NCBI GenBank assembly: GCA_964542475.1
Contig: CAZIUL010000013.1
Location: 1-64,000, forward strand
Length of the DNA stretch: 64,000 nt
Reading direction: 5' to 3'
Origin: CAZIUL01 sp964542475
Lineage (GTDB): Bacteria > Planctomycetota > B15-G4 > CAYZWU01
Below, in pieces: positions 19,805 through 27,888 of the stretch; position 1 is the stretch's first letter, and the number at the start of each line of letters is the position of its first letter. Below the pieces are notes generated by a model. It worked only from the letters and a program-made list of their open reading frames with translations, searched no databases and was not told where the DNA came from. The translations under genes were made by a program, and so were the position numbers.

Positions 19805-21491
19805 AGCAATCCTGGTAGCGCTTCGCGAGTACATGGAGAACCTCAGGACCAAGGCGTTCTGGATCGGTATCATGGCTTTTCCACTGATACTCGTGCTGGC
19901 GATCGCGGTTCCCATACTGCTGGAGAAGGAAAAGGATGTTCGCGAGTACGCGGTGATCGATCGATCCGGATGGCTGCTTGACGCGGTGGAAGAAAGGTCG
20001 GCCATGCCGGACATCGGAACGATCCTCGACCAGGCGAAGGAGAAGTTCGAGAAGGGCGGGGAAGAGTTCGAGGAGCTTCCGCCGATCCTCAGGGAGCTCG
20101 CGCCGCAGGCTGATGTGAAGAAGGAGATCATAAACAACATCGGTTTCCTGATGTCCATGCTGACAGGACCGGAGTTCGAGAACATAATAGACGAGCTGGA
20201 AAAGTTCGTGAGCGGTATCCAGCCGGAAATGGAGAAGATGCTTCTTGCTCTTCTCGCGTCAAAGGGCGTCGAAAAAGAGGATCTCGAGCTTTTCAAGCAG
20301 GGGTGGAGGGATTACAAGGAGATCAGGAAATGGTTCGAAGACCTTCCCTCCCATGAAGCCGAGAAGTACAGCGCGGGGCTCGCAAAAAGCCGGTACGAGC
20401 GCATCTATATGGTGGAGACGGAATCCGATCCCGAGGAGGAGCTCAAGAAGATGCTCAACGAGGACAAGCTCTTCGCCTACTTCGTGATAGGCCCTGATCC
20501 GGTGGGGAGCCCGGACGGCGCGGAGGCGGCTCCGGGTGAAACGGATGAGAGCGTCTGCAAGTACGTCTCGAACAACCTGACCGACACCGACCTGAAGAAC
20601 TGGTTCAGCCGCCACGCCAACAGCGCTGTCAGCGCCAAGCGCATCCTCAAGGCGGAGATCGCGCGAGAGACCGCGGAATGGCTCAACTCACCGGTTGTTT
20701 TCGAGTCGAAGAAGGTTTCAAAAGAGGGCGAAGAGGAAGAGGTGGCCAAGGAGGACACCATGCGCCAGTGGGCGCCGGTGGTGTTCGTCTACCTTCTCTG
20801 GATCTCCATCTTCACGATCACACAGATGCTGCTGACCAACACCATCGAGGAGAAGTCGAACAAGATCATGGAGGTGCTGCTGTCGTCTGTCTCGCCGATC
20901 CAGCTGATGGCCGGCAAGATCATAGGGATCGCCGGAACCGGCCTGACAATGGTTGTGTCCTGGATAATCTTTTTCTTTCTCAGCATCAAGTACATGCCGT
21001 TGCTGTTCGGCAAGGGGCCTGACTTCGACCTGACCCTGATCATCAGGGACCCGATCTACCTGTGCTCTTTTGTGGCGTACTTTATTCTCGGATACCTTTT
21101 GCTTTCCGCCATACTGGTGGGAATCGGGTCGGTGTGCAGCAGCCTGAAGGAGGCGCAGAACCTGATGGCGCCGGTAACCATCATACTTATCGTTCCGCTT
21201 CTTGCCATGGTGCCGATCGGACAGGACCCGAACGGCACGATCGCGAGGGTGCTTTCCTATTTTCCGCCGTTCACCCCGTTCGTGATGATGAACAGGGCGG
21301 CAGGCCCGCCTAGCTCGACCGAGTACGTGGTTACTTCGATCCTTCTTGTGGTGTCGATCATATTTGCGCTCTGGGCCGCTGCCAAGGTTTTTCGCGTGGG
21401 CATACTCATGACAGGCAAGCCGCCCAAGATGCTCGAGATCCTCAAATGGATCCGCGCCCCGGTCGGCCATGTCCAGTCGCGGAAGGAGTAA
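19797..21491 (+). CDS. ABC-2 type permease (NatB-like)
   Basis: The start at 19797 follows a GGGAGG site and overlaps the end of the ATPase gene. The 564-residue product has one N-terminal transmembrane helix, a large charged extracytoplasmic region (about 45-320) rich in Glu and Lys, then about six helices in the C-terminal 250 residues with the EEKSNKIMEVLLSS motif typical of ABC-2 permeases. This is the layout of NatB and related exporters. It forms the membrane channel for the preceding ATPase. Confidence 0.88.
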   Translation: MSKAILVALREYMENLRTKAFWIGIMAFPLILVLAIAVPILLEKEKDVREYAVIDRSGWLLDAVEERSAMPDIGTILDQAKEKFEKGGEEFEELPPILRELAPQADVKKEIINNIGFLMSMLTGPEFENIIDELEKFVSGIQPEMEKMLLALLASKGVEKEDLELFKQGWRDYKEIRKWFEDLPSHEAEKYSAGLAKSRYERIYMVETESDPEEELKKMLNEDKLFAYFVIGPDPVGSPDGAEAAPGETDESVCKYVSNNLTDTDLKNWFSRHANSAVSAKRILKAEIARETAEWLNSPVVFESKKVSKEGEEEEVAKEDTMRQWAPVVFVYLLWISIFTITQMLLTNTIEEKSNKIMEVLLSSVSPIQLMAGKIIGIAGTGLTMVVSWIIFFFLSIKYMPLLFGKGPDFDLTLIIRDPIYLCSFVAYFILGYLLLSAILVGIGSVCSSLKEAQNLMAPVTIILIVPLLAMVPIGQDPNGTIARVLSYFPPFTPFVMMNRAAGPPSSTEYVVTSILLVVSIIFALWAAAKVFRVGILMTGKPPKMLEILKWIRAPVGHVQSRKE

Positions 21492-21732
21492 GAAGGCAAA
21501 TACGTTTAACGCCCGATATCAGCTGGGGACGAACCTGTGTGATCGCCCTCCCATGTAACCACCCATCCGCAAACAACGTTTTCCATCCGTTCCCAAAATG
21601 AAAAACCTCCATCGTCAAATTAATAATCATCAATACAACCATAAACCACCATAATATGATATACTGTATAGACAGAGCATCCGCGCGGTGCCAGGCCGGC
21701 TCATCTTAAGTTTCTTTCGAGGAGTTCACGCC

Positions 21733-23136
21733 ATGTTCCGGATTCCTTCAACAACGGCATTTGCGTCCTTCGCTGTCGCCTGTATTTTTTTCCTCCTTCC
21801 CTGTTCCGCGGCTGACGCGGCTGACATCTATGTTCCTGATGACCACGCCACCATCCAGGGGGCCATCGACGCCTCGCAGAACGGCGACGTGATCGTTGTA
21901 AGGCCCGGAACCTATGCGGAGAACCTGGATTTTTGCGGGAAAGCCGTGACCGTGACGAGCGAGGCCGGTCCAGGCCGCACAATTATCGATGGGATGGAGA
22001 ACGGGAGCGTTGTGGTTTTTATCACCAACGAGGGACCGGATTCGGTGCTCAACGGATTTACCGTGACGAACGGTTCCGGCACGGTCAACGAGACGAACAC
22101 GCACAAATACGGGGGCGGTGTTTACTGTGATGGATCCGGCCCGACGGTTTCGAACAACATCATCACCCAGAACTCGGTCGGCGGCGAGGGTTACGGATTC
22201 TGCCGCGGTGGAGGGGTCGCCTGCATATCGGACGGCAGCTTATCCGCGACGGTCTTCAACAACGAGATCTCGCACAACTTTGTCCAGGGCTATGGCGGTG
22301 GGGTCTGCTGCCAGGGCGGGTTTCCCCTGGTTTCGAACAACGTGATCCACCACAACACGGCTGAGGACTGGTCTTGGCTGGACGGGGATCGTCCGCCGCA
22401 TTCGTATGTCTACGGCGGCGGCGCGTACTTTTCCGTTTCCGGGGGGACATTGATCAACAACACCGTCTGCCGCAACGAGGTAGCCGGGCTCGAAACCTAC
22501 GGCTCTGGAATATACTCATGGTCAAGCGCGCTCAAGATCGTGAACACAATCGTGTGGGATAACCAGGGTATGTGGTACCAGCTCGAGGGGTATGCGCAGG
22601 TCATGTACTGCGATATTCAGGGCGGCGGCTGGCCCGGCCCGGGGAACATCAACTCGATACCCATATTCGTGGACTCGCCTGCAAGCGACTTCCACATCCA
22701 CTCGTCGTCCCCGTGCAGGGACGCGGGAACGGACAGCGTGGTCGGGCTTCCTGACGAGGATTTCGAGGGGGATCCCAGATGTGCGCTCGGGCAGGTTGAC
22801 ATGGGAGCGGACGAGTTTTACAGGCACCTGTACTTCACAGGCGACCCGACGCCGGGAGGGAGCGTGGAGGTGAAGATCACGAACATGCCGCAGACCAAGC
22901 CGGTCATGCTTGGCGTGAACCTCGAGCTTGCCGACCCGCCGTTCAAGACCCAGTACGGCATGTTCTACCTCGATCTGCCAATGACGCTTCTGCTGACGTT
23001 CGACAAGATCCCGCCCGGCGGCGTTCTCGTGCTCCCCGGCCTGATCCCGTCCAACTTTCCCGCGCCTTTGAGCGTCTACATGCAGGCGCTGACAGGGGAC
23101 AGCTTCACGAACTACTGCGAGATGTATGTGGAATAA
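21733..23136 (+). CDS. Secreted right-handed beta-helix protein
   Basis: The start at 21733 has a GAGGA site nearby and opens a signal peptide ending near SAADA. The mature part begins with IYVPDDHATIQGAIDASQNGD, the usual opening of DUF1565/pectate-lyase-like beta-helices, and continues with parallel beta-helix coils (VSNNII, VFNNEI, VSNNVI, LINNTV at intervals of about 40 residues). It ends with an MGADEF segment and a C-terminal domain of about 95 residues with an LSVYMQAL motif, a common ending for secreted proteins in planctomycete-like genomes. No catalytic residues of polysaccharide lyases were recognised, so it could be an enzyme or a surface structural protein. Confidence 0.75.
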   Translation: MFRIPSTTAFASFAVACIFFLLPCSAADAADIYVPDDHATIQGAIDASQNGDVIVVRPGTYAENLDFCGKAVTVTSEAGPGRTIIDGMENGSVVVFITNEGPDSVLNGFTVTNGSGTVNETNTHKYGGGVYCDGSGPTVSNNIITQNSVGGEGYGFCRGGGVACISDGSLSATVFNNEISHNFVQGYGGGVCCQGGFPLVSNNVIHHNTAEDWSWLDGDRPPHSYVYGGGAYFSVSGGTLINNTVCRNEVAGLETYGSGIYSWSSALKIVNTIVWDNQGMWYQLEGYAQVMYCDIQGGGWPGPGNINSIPIFVDSPASDFHIHSSSPCRDAGTDSVVGLPDEDFEGDPRCALGQVDMGADEFYRHLYFTGDPTPGGSVEVKITNMPQTKPVMLGVNLELADPPFKTQYGMFYLDLPMTLLLTFDKIPPGGVLVLPGLIPSNFPAPLSVYMQALTGDSFTNYCEMYVE

Positions 23137-23148
23137 AAGGATAAACAT

Positions 23149-23203
23149 GGAGGGTCGGGTTCCTTCCCGACCGTGAAAAGGACGGCGTGGAAGCCGTCCC
23201 TCC
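23149..23203. terminator. Cruciform-like double hairpin
   Basis: Two strong hairpins stand side by side: GGTCGGG with CCCGACC (23153-23172) and GGACGGC with GCCGTCC (23180-23199). GGAGGG at 23149 can also pair with CCCTCC at 23198-23203, enclosing them in a three-way structure. It lies between convergent genes (beta-helix and lipoprotein) and could end transcription from either side, although there is no long T run. It may be a copy of a dispersed REP-like element. Confidence 0.6.
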
Positions 23204-23234
23204 GGCGCCGAGGCGGAGATGACCGTGGCGTTCG

Positions 23235-24041
23235 CTAATTTTCGGAACCGTCAATGCCGGAAGGTGTTGCCGTTTTTTCCTCAACGGTTGTTCCGGCGGC
23301 ATCAACTTCCCCGAACCCTTTCCCCATCTTTTTGAGGTTGTCGATGTTGATCCCGATGTTTTCACAGGTCGAACTCCATGCCTTGTGAAGCTCTTCAAGC
23401 GCCCTGATCTGTTCCAGGATTCCCTGCCTGAGGGTTTCGAACCTGGGGCCGCAGTTTTCTTCAAACTGATCGATTCTCTGACAAACAACATCTGACTTCA
23501 CGCCTAGTTTTTTGAAATCGCGGTACAACTCGGCGTACGATCGATCCAAAGCCTGGTACCTTTCTTCGATCACCTTTTTCATGTCGTTTTCTAATTTGGT
23601 CATCGCCAAGGTTCGGCCGGCCTCTTCATCGCTGATTTTTTTGAAAAGATCGTCAACCCTGCCGTTTGTCAGGCCAACATCAGCAATTATGTTCTCTATC
23701 GAATTCAAGTGCTCGGTATCATTGCCAATGCATTGATCCGAGAACTGCGCGTATTCACCCTGGAAGGTGATAAATTCATCGCTATCCAGCTTTTTTTTGA
23801 TGAATCTCAACATGTTCGGTATTTCGGTGTCGTACTTGCTTTCCAGCGTAGCTATCTGATTGCTCAAATCCTGCAGCTTTGGATTTATCTCTTCGTCGAG
23901 AGACATACCGATGGCGTTCAGGTTTTCATCTGTGGCATGTTCGAGCTCGGCGACCCGGGAACTTGTGGCACACCCGGTTAATATCATCGAAAGCACAAGG
24001 AAAGAAGTGACTACGCCTGTATTGTTACCGCCGGTTTTCAT
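23235..24041 (-). CDS. Coiled-coil lipoprotein of unknown function
   Basis: The start at 24041 is chosen because AAGGAG lies about 10 bases upstream and it opens a lipoprotein signal with lipobox LTGC at about 21-24. The remaining residues are almost entirely charged alpha helix with heptad-like spacing (for example LQDLSNQIATLESKYD), so a long coiled coil on the outer or inner membrane is expected. It begins seven bases after the end of the membrane protein upstream; the pair is likely an operon. No family was recognised. Confidence 0.6.
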   Translation of the reverse strand: MKTGGNNTGVVTSFLVLSMILTGCATSSRVAELEHATDENLNAIGMSLDEEINPKLQDLSNQIATLESKYDTEIPNMLRFIKKKLDSDEFITFQGEYAQFSDQCIGNDTEHLNSIENIIADVGLTNGRVDDLFKKISDEEAGRTLAMTKLENDMKKVIEERYQALDRSYAELYRDFKKLGVKSDVVCQRIDQFEENCGPRFETLRQGILEQIRALEELHKAWSSTCENIGINIDNLKKMGKGFGEVDAAGTTVEEKTATPSGIDGSEN

Positions 24042-24048
24042 GCTGGTT

Positions 24049-25062
24049 CTACTCCTTTTGAAGGACATGTTCGTCAAGCAGATTGTTTTTGAGCTGTTCG
24101 ATGTCGATGTACAGCGCTAGCCTGAACGCGCTCATGTAGGGATAATTGCCGTCAATTCTGTTTACAATTTCGAGATCGCCGTTTTCATTCTTCGTAATCT
24201 CGTAGTTCATGTAATCCGCGGAAACACTCGAGGCCGGCGCTGTCACGCTGTTGCCAAAGAAAACAACGTCATCGTCGCTGCTGCGCACCCATTCATTGAT
24301 AGGGATGTACGAGCTGTAGAGGTCGTCATCGCTGCCTGGAAAATCCCTGTAAACCTCGAAAAGGGCGGAAACATCACACTGCCTCGGAAGATATAGCCTC
24401 AAACCGTAAAGAGTTTCATCCTGATAGTCGGTGCGGTTGTTCTTGATGGAAGCAAAGAAGGATGAAGTAAGCTCATCTACGCGATGACGGATCTTGGCGG
24501 AATCGTTGCTGTAGAAGGGCCCGTTTTCCGAAGATTTGGGGACAAGCTGAAGCGATGTCAACACGTACCTGGTTTTGCCTGTGGACGGTAGGCTAAACCA
24601 TTCAACGGTTTCTCTGCTCTTCCCCGTTCTCCAGTGAAAAACGCTTCTGATCGATTCGGCAACAACGTCGAGCAGGTCGAGATCGGTTTCGAGCGATTCG
24701 GAAAGGGGCGGGCCGGATATGATCGGTGCCTTCCAGTCGATATCACCCGGTGATTTCGTGCAGAGACTTTTCACCCACAGCAAAAGCGCCTGGTCCATGG
24801 CCTTTTCGGGAACCAGTAAGCTTTCGGGTGCTGGGCCGGGTGAAACCGGAGTAACCGGTTCCTTTTCCGTGAGGACGGCGACAAAACGCTTCAAATCGTC
24901 GATCAAGCCGGAAGGGCTGATGTAGAACACGCACGCGGTGAGAACCGAAGCAAAAACGAACAGCACAAGATGCCGCCTTTTGAGCTGTTTTTTTCTCCTG
25001 CGCAAAGACTCGCGCTCATCAAAGGCATTGTTGAGCCTTGCCTCCAGTTCCTCGATGGGCAA
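24049..25062 (-). CDS. Single-pass membrane protein of unknown function
   Basis: With the TTG at 25062 as start the product has 337 residues: a charged helical cytoplasmic segment (1-32), one transmembrane helix (about 32-50) and a large extracytoplasmic domain without recognisable motifs. The reading frame is open for about 45 further bases upstream, and a short zinc-ribbon coding stretch in another frame ends at 25074, which suggests that the true protein began with that ribbon. It is co-transcribed with the downstream coiled-coil lipoprotein, whose gene starts seven bases after its stop. Confidence 0.5.
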   Translation of the reverse strand: MPIEELEARLNNAFDERESLRRRKKQLKRRHLVLFVFASVLTACVFYISPSGLIDDLKRFVAVLTEKEPVTPVSPGPAPESLLVPEKAMDQALLLWVKSLCTKSPGDIDWKAPIISGPPLSESLETDLDLLDVVAESIRSVFHWRTGKSRETVEWFSLPSTGKTRYVLTSLQLVPKSSENGPFYSNDSAKIRHRVDELTSSFFASIKNNRTDYQDETLYGLRLYLPRQCDVSALFEVYRDFPGSDDDLYSSYIPINEWVRSSDDDVVFFGNSVTAPASSVSADYMNYEITKNENGDLEIVNRIDGNYPYMSAFRLALYIDIEQLKNNLLDEHVLQKE

Positions 25063-25073
25063 GCCGAGTTTTT

Positions 25074-25175
25074 TTATTTCAATAACCCGGGGCAGGTTTT
25101 GCTGTTAAGCTCTATGCCGGATCCGCACGATTGGCAGGTAAGGAGGTGCTTTTTTGGAGGTTTTCTAGAAACCAT
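25074..25175 (-). pseudogene. Zinc-ribbon segment, probably the frameshifted N-terminus of the next gene
   Basis: A 33-codon frame starting at 25175 encodes a C-x2-C ... C ribbon (LTCQSCGSGIELNSKTCPG) and then stops at 25074. Adding one base in the CCCCGGG run near 25088-25094 would join it to the frame of the 337-residue membrane protein. Zinc ribbon, linker, single membrane helix and extracellular domain is a common bacterial layout. It could also be a separate tiny protein. Confidence 0.45.
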
Positions 25176-25543
25176 CTGTCTTCCCACCGGATATGTTTGA
25201 TGCTTCGCCCCATCGGCGTTGCGAAACTAAATCTAGTTGGAGTCTGCGATGATTCATAACATAGATGGCATTCCTTTTCGGAACTTACAAGGATATCATA
25301 TTCCGCATGTTTTCGTAGAATTTTTGATTTTTATTTTGTCAGGGAGAGGGCCGCGCAGCAGCAGCCGGCGGATCATGTGTTCTTTTTGTGGAAGTCAAAT
25401 TCAATTGTGTTGACGGGTAGGGAAAACAAGCTATTATCAGGGCAACCCTCCGGAAAGATGCACTGTTTTGTATTATTGACGGAAAACAGCCGATATCAAG
25501 TGCATGAAAGCTACATGGTCCTGTTTAATCAGGCAGGTTTACT
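25176..25543. other. Divergent intergenic region
   Basis: This stretch separates the leftward zinc-ribbon/membrane protein from the rightward FHA protein. It contains a candidate sigma-70 promoter (25410-25437) and a 12-codon frame with a CSFCG motif at about 25376 that stops at once. No larger gene is present. Confidence 0.5.
25410..25437 (+). promoter_or_regulatory. Candidate sigma-70 type promoter for the FHA gene
   Basis: TTGACG at 25410-25415 and TATTAT at 25432-25437 are separated by 16 bases, close to consensus. It lies about 105 bases before the start of the FHA-domain gene. This is judged from sequence alone. Confidence 0.4.
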
Positions 25544-26962
25544 TTGGACGGAAGTTTTTTGAACCAGTCATTATCAGGCTCAGGAAAGAATGATGGGGAT
25601 GAGGGGGCGGGCAATCGCCTGCCTTCCGGGTCTCATTCGGTTGACTGCTCATCGTATGGTGCGGGCGATGAAGGGCCTGTCAGGCTCAGCTTGTCCCTGG
25701 ACGACCAGTTCGTTGCAGGAAGGACGAGTCATATGCGGTTTCGTTTGAACAGCTCCGCGGACGATGAGCTGCGGTGCAGGCTGCATCCGTCGATTAAAGG
25801 GCTTGCTCTTTCGCGCTCCAGCAGCTCCTCGTGCTCTGATGACCACGAGGACGTTCCATCGGTTCCGGTAAGCGCCGACCGGAGCGCGCTGGTAAGCTAC
25901 TCCTTTACCGCGGCAGAGCCCGGCCAGCACATTTCCGGGGAGATCGACATCGAAATCATCGATGCGGATGAGGAGCGAAGCTGGTACAAGGTTCCCGCGG
26001 GCGCGTTCACCCTGAACGTGGGCGACAGCCAGGTCAGGTCCATAGTCATCAATGCGGATGTGATATCCGGGGGTACGTTCACCAACCGGGATGTGGGTGG
26101 AGTTGTGCCCGGGCTTTCATGGCTTGCGCTGCCTTTGCTGAAGGCTGCTCCCCCTCTTGGGCACGAGCTCCCTTCCGGGCTCTGGTGTGCTGCCGCAGCA
26201 GTTCCGGACCGGACGCGCCTGGCAAGCTTGAGCTGGGGCGGAGGAAAGGACCAACAGGATCAGCCGCGCACCTGGTTCGTATTCGGCGGGAGCTCGGTCG
26301 AGATTGGCCGAAAGACCGCCCTGACCGTTAGCTGCAGCACGGAAAAGACTGGGCGACTTGATGAGACCGGCCGCTGGGTGAGCAGGAAGCACTCGGTAAT
26401 ATTGGTCAGCAGAAACCGAAAGCTAATGGCCCTGAAGGATCTCGGCAGCAAGAACGGAACTTTCATCGAAACCAGGGCGCCGGATGGCACAGCGGCCGAG
26501 GGAATGCGGCTTCAGACGGGCAAGCAGTACAGGCTGAACAGACGCGGAAGGTTCAGGATGGCGGCGCAAAAGGGCTCGACCAGCGTACTTTTCAAGTACC
26601 GCGCGTTTTACGACACACGAGTAAGCGAGCGCATCGCAGCGGTGAGACTTCGCCGCATGGGCAGCGAGGATCGAGAGTACGTCCTGGTTCCGCACCGCGC
26701 CATCATCGGATCCGACAAGCGTGTCCCGATCCGCGTGGCCTCGAGCAGCGTGCCTGCGAGCGCGGCTGTGCTGGAGTGGCAGGAATCGAGGTTTGTGCTC
26801 GGGCCTGCCGAGCCGGGGGTCGAGCTTTTCGTCAACGGCAAGCCGGTGCCCTTTGGAACAGGTGTACCGCTGCAGGCCGGCGCGAGGGTTATGCTTGGGC
26901 AGGAGCTGCTGGTGATTGAGGAGGTGGGGGATGAGCGCTTCGAAAGGGAGGAGGAGGGGTAG
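25544..26962 (+). CDS. FHA-domain protein with two FHA-like modules
   Basis: The 472-residue protein has a poorly conserved acidic, Ser-rich N-terminus, a beta-rich region (about 45-165) and an FHA domain at about 240-335 with all the usual marks: VEIGRK, SRKHSVI and LGSKNGTFI. The C-terminal 85 residues (IIGSDKRVPI to LLVIEEVG) look like a second, degenerate FHA domain lacking the SxxH pair. FHA domains bind phosphothreonine, so it may be a target or partner of Ser/Thr kinases such as those at 49-59 kb. The start codon is TTG with only a weak ribosome site; a later in-frame start is possible. Confidence 0.7.
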   Translation: MDGSFLNQSLSGSGKNDGDEGAGNRLPSGSHSVDCSSYGAGDEGPVRLSLSLDDQFVAGRTSHMRFRLNSSADDELRCRLHPSIKGLALSRSSSSSCSDDHEDVPSVPVSADRSALVSYSFTAAEPGQHISGEIDIEIIDADEERSWYKVPAGAFTLNVGDSQVRSIVINADVISGGTFTNRDVGGVVPGLSWLALPLLKAAPPLGHELPSGLWCAAAAVPDRTRLASLSWGGGKDQQDQPRTWFVFGGSSVEIGRKTALTVSCSTEKTGRLDETGRWVSRKHSVILVSRNRKLMALKDLGSKNGTFIETRAPDGTAAEGMRLQTGKQYRLNRRGRFRMAAQKGSTSVLFKYRAFYDTRVSERIAAVRLRRMGSEDREYVLVPHRAIIGSDKRVPIRVASSSVPASAAVLEWQESRFVLGPAEPGVELFVNGKPVPFGTGVPLQAGARVMLGQELLVIEEVGDERFEREEEG

Positions 26963-27229
26963 GTCAGTGTGGGGCGAAAAGTTTATCGCCCGTTTTTCTG
27001 CTCCAGAAGCCGCGGTACCAACCACCGCCCTCCCATCCAAAACTTCCATCCCGAGAAGGAATCTCTGAATTTCCATTAAACAAATCGGACTGAAACGGTT
27101 ATATTGCCCTTTTCCATTGACAGGTGGATTAGATGCCGTGTTTACGGGGTGCTGCCACATGGCATGAGTCCGACAAACCGGCATTCAGGTCAAAACGACC
27201 GTTGGCAGGTACCTTGGTCAAACAACGAT

Positions 27230-27306
27230 GCGCCCGTAGCTCAGCTGGATAGAGCGCCGGTTTCCTAAACCGGAGGCCGCAGGTTCGAGTCCTGCCGGGC
27301 GTACCA
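27230..27306 (+). tRNA. tRNA-Arg (anticodon CCU)
   Basis: The sequence folds as a full cloverleaf: acceptor GCGCCCG with CGGGCGT (first pair G-U), D arm AGCTCAGCTGGAT, anticodon stem CCGGT/ACCGG with loop TTCCTAA giving anticodon CCT at 27264-27266, T arm GGTTCGAGTCC, and an encoded CCA at 27304-27306. It reads AGG codons. Its 3' end is duplicated at 38564-38587 and is the attachment site of the island that follows. Confidence 0.95.
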
Positions 27307-27314
27307 GTTAAATA
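27291..27314 (+). other. attL: tRNA 3' end repeat at the left island boundary
   Basis: These 24 bases (starting CCTGCCGGGCG, ending AGTTAAATA) recur exactly at 38564-38587. Similarity continues on the right into the terminator. Duplication of a tRNA 3' end is the usual trace of tyrosine-recombinase integration. Confidence 0.85.
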
Positions 27315-27316
27315 AT

Positions 27317-27350
27317 AAGGAGTTAGGTGAATCGCCCGACTCCTTTTTTT
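27317..27350 (+). terminator. Intrinsic terminator after tRNA-Arg
   Basis: AAGGAGT (27317-27323) pairs with ACTCCTT (27339-27345), with further pairing inside the loop, and is followed by a T run to 27350. It stands 10 bases after the tRNA. Confidence 0.85.
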
Positions 27351-27561
27351 AGTGATTTTTTGGCCGTGCCCCACGCTATGCCCCACACAGATTGACAAGG
27401 TTTTCTTGTTTTATCTTCACCATTGAGTTTCTAGCAAATATTTGAAGTGAGGAACTTATATAGGGCTTAGATTGGCTGGGAAGATGGTTGCATCGAAGGA
27501 ATGATCGGGAAAGGAATGCTCGTAAATGGATCGGTCCACCTGCTGAATTCCACCAACGGAA

Positions 27562-27786
27562 TTAAAGTTCGTTCTCGTGAACGATTTTCCTGGCTTCCAT
27601 GAACCTTATGACATCGTCGAGGGCGTACCTGACCGAGCGGCCGATTTTGACATAGGGAAGGCCCTGACATTTGAAACGATCTGATCGCAGAGTGCTCAAG
27701 GATCGGCCCGTCATTCTGGCGACTTCTTTCTCTGTTAAATAGCGTGGCAGTTCTTCCTGCGTTGTTTCCATTTCGCTTGTTTTCAT
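27562..27786 (-). CDS. AlpA/excisionase-like helix-turn-helix protein
   Basis: The start at 27786 is preferred because GGAGGT lies nine bases upstream; the frame is open for 54 bases more. The 74-residue product has the small winged helix-turn-helix of AlpA and excisionases: YLTEKEVARMTGRSLSTLRS followed by GLPYVKIGRSVRYALDDVIRFME. Such proteins bind DNA as repressors, activators of satellite genes or recombination directionality factors. Its position 250 bp inside the left attachment site fits an excision or regulatory role. A bipartite motif shared with the primase gene lies 28 bases upstream. Confidence 0.85.
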   Translation of the reverse strand: MKTSEMETTQEELPRYLTEKEVARMTGRSLSTLRSDRFKCQGLPYVKIGRSVRYALDDVIRFMEARKIVHENEL

Positions 27787-27813
27787 TTTTTTAGTACCTC
27801 CGGCTTTCATAGG

Positions 27814-27852
27814 TATGTGCGGAAGACTACCGGCGTACATTTCAGTAGGTCT
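27814..27852 (-). promoter_or_regulatory. Shared bipartite motif upstream of the alpA-like gene
   Basis: On the plus strand it reads TATGTGCGGAAGA, 12 variable bases, then ATTTCAGTAGGT. The same two blocks with the same spacing occur at 31356-31392 before the primase gene. It is probably an operator or promoter element used by both leftward transcripts. Confidence 0.6.
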
Positions 27853-27888
27853 TGGTATAACGCTTATTATTTTGAGATGGGGGGCGCT

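Noticed and set aside
25376..25414. Short CSFCG-containing frame before the FHA gene
   Set aside because: It stops after twelve codons and cannot be joined cleanly to the FHA frame; a single C-x2-C is too little evidence.
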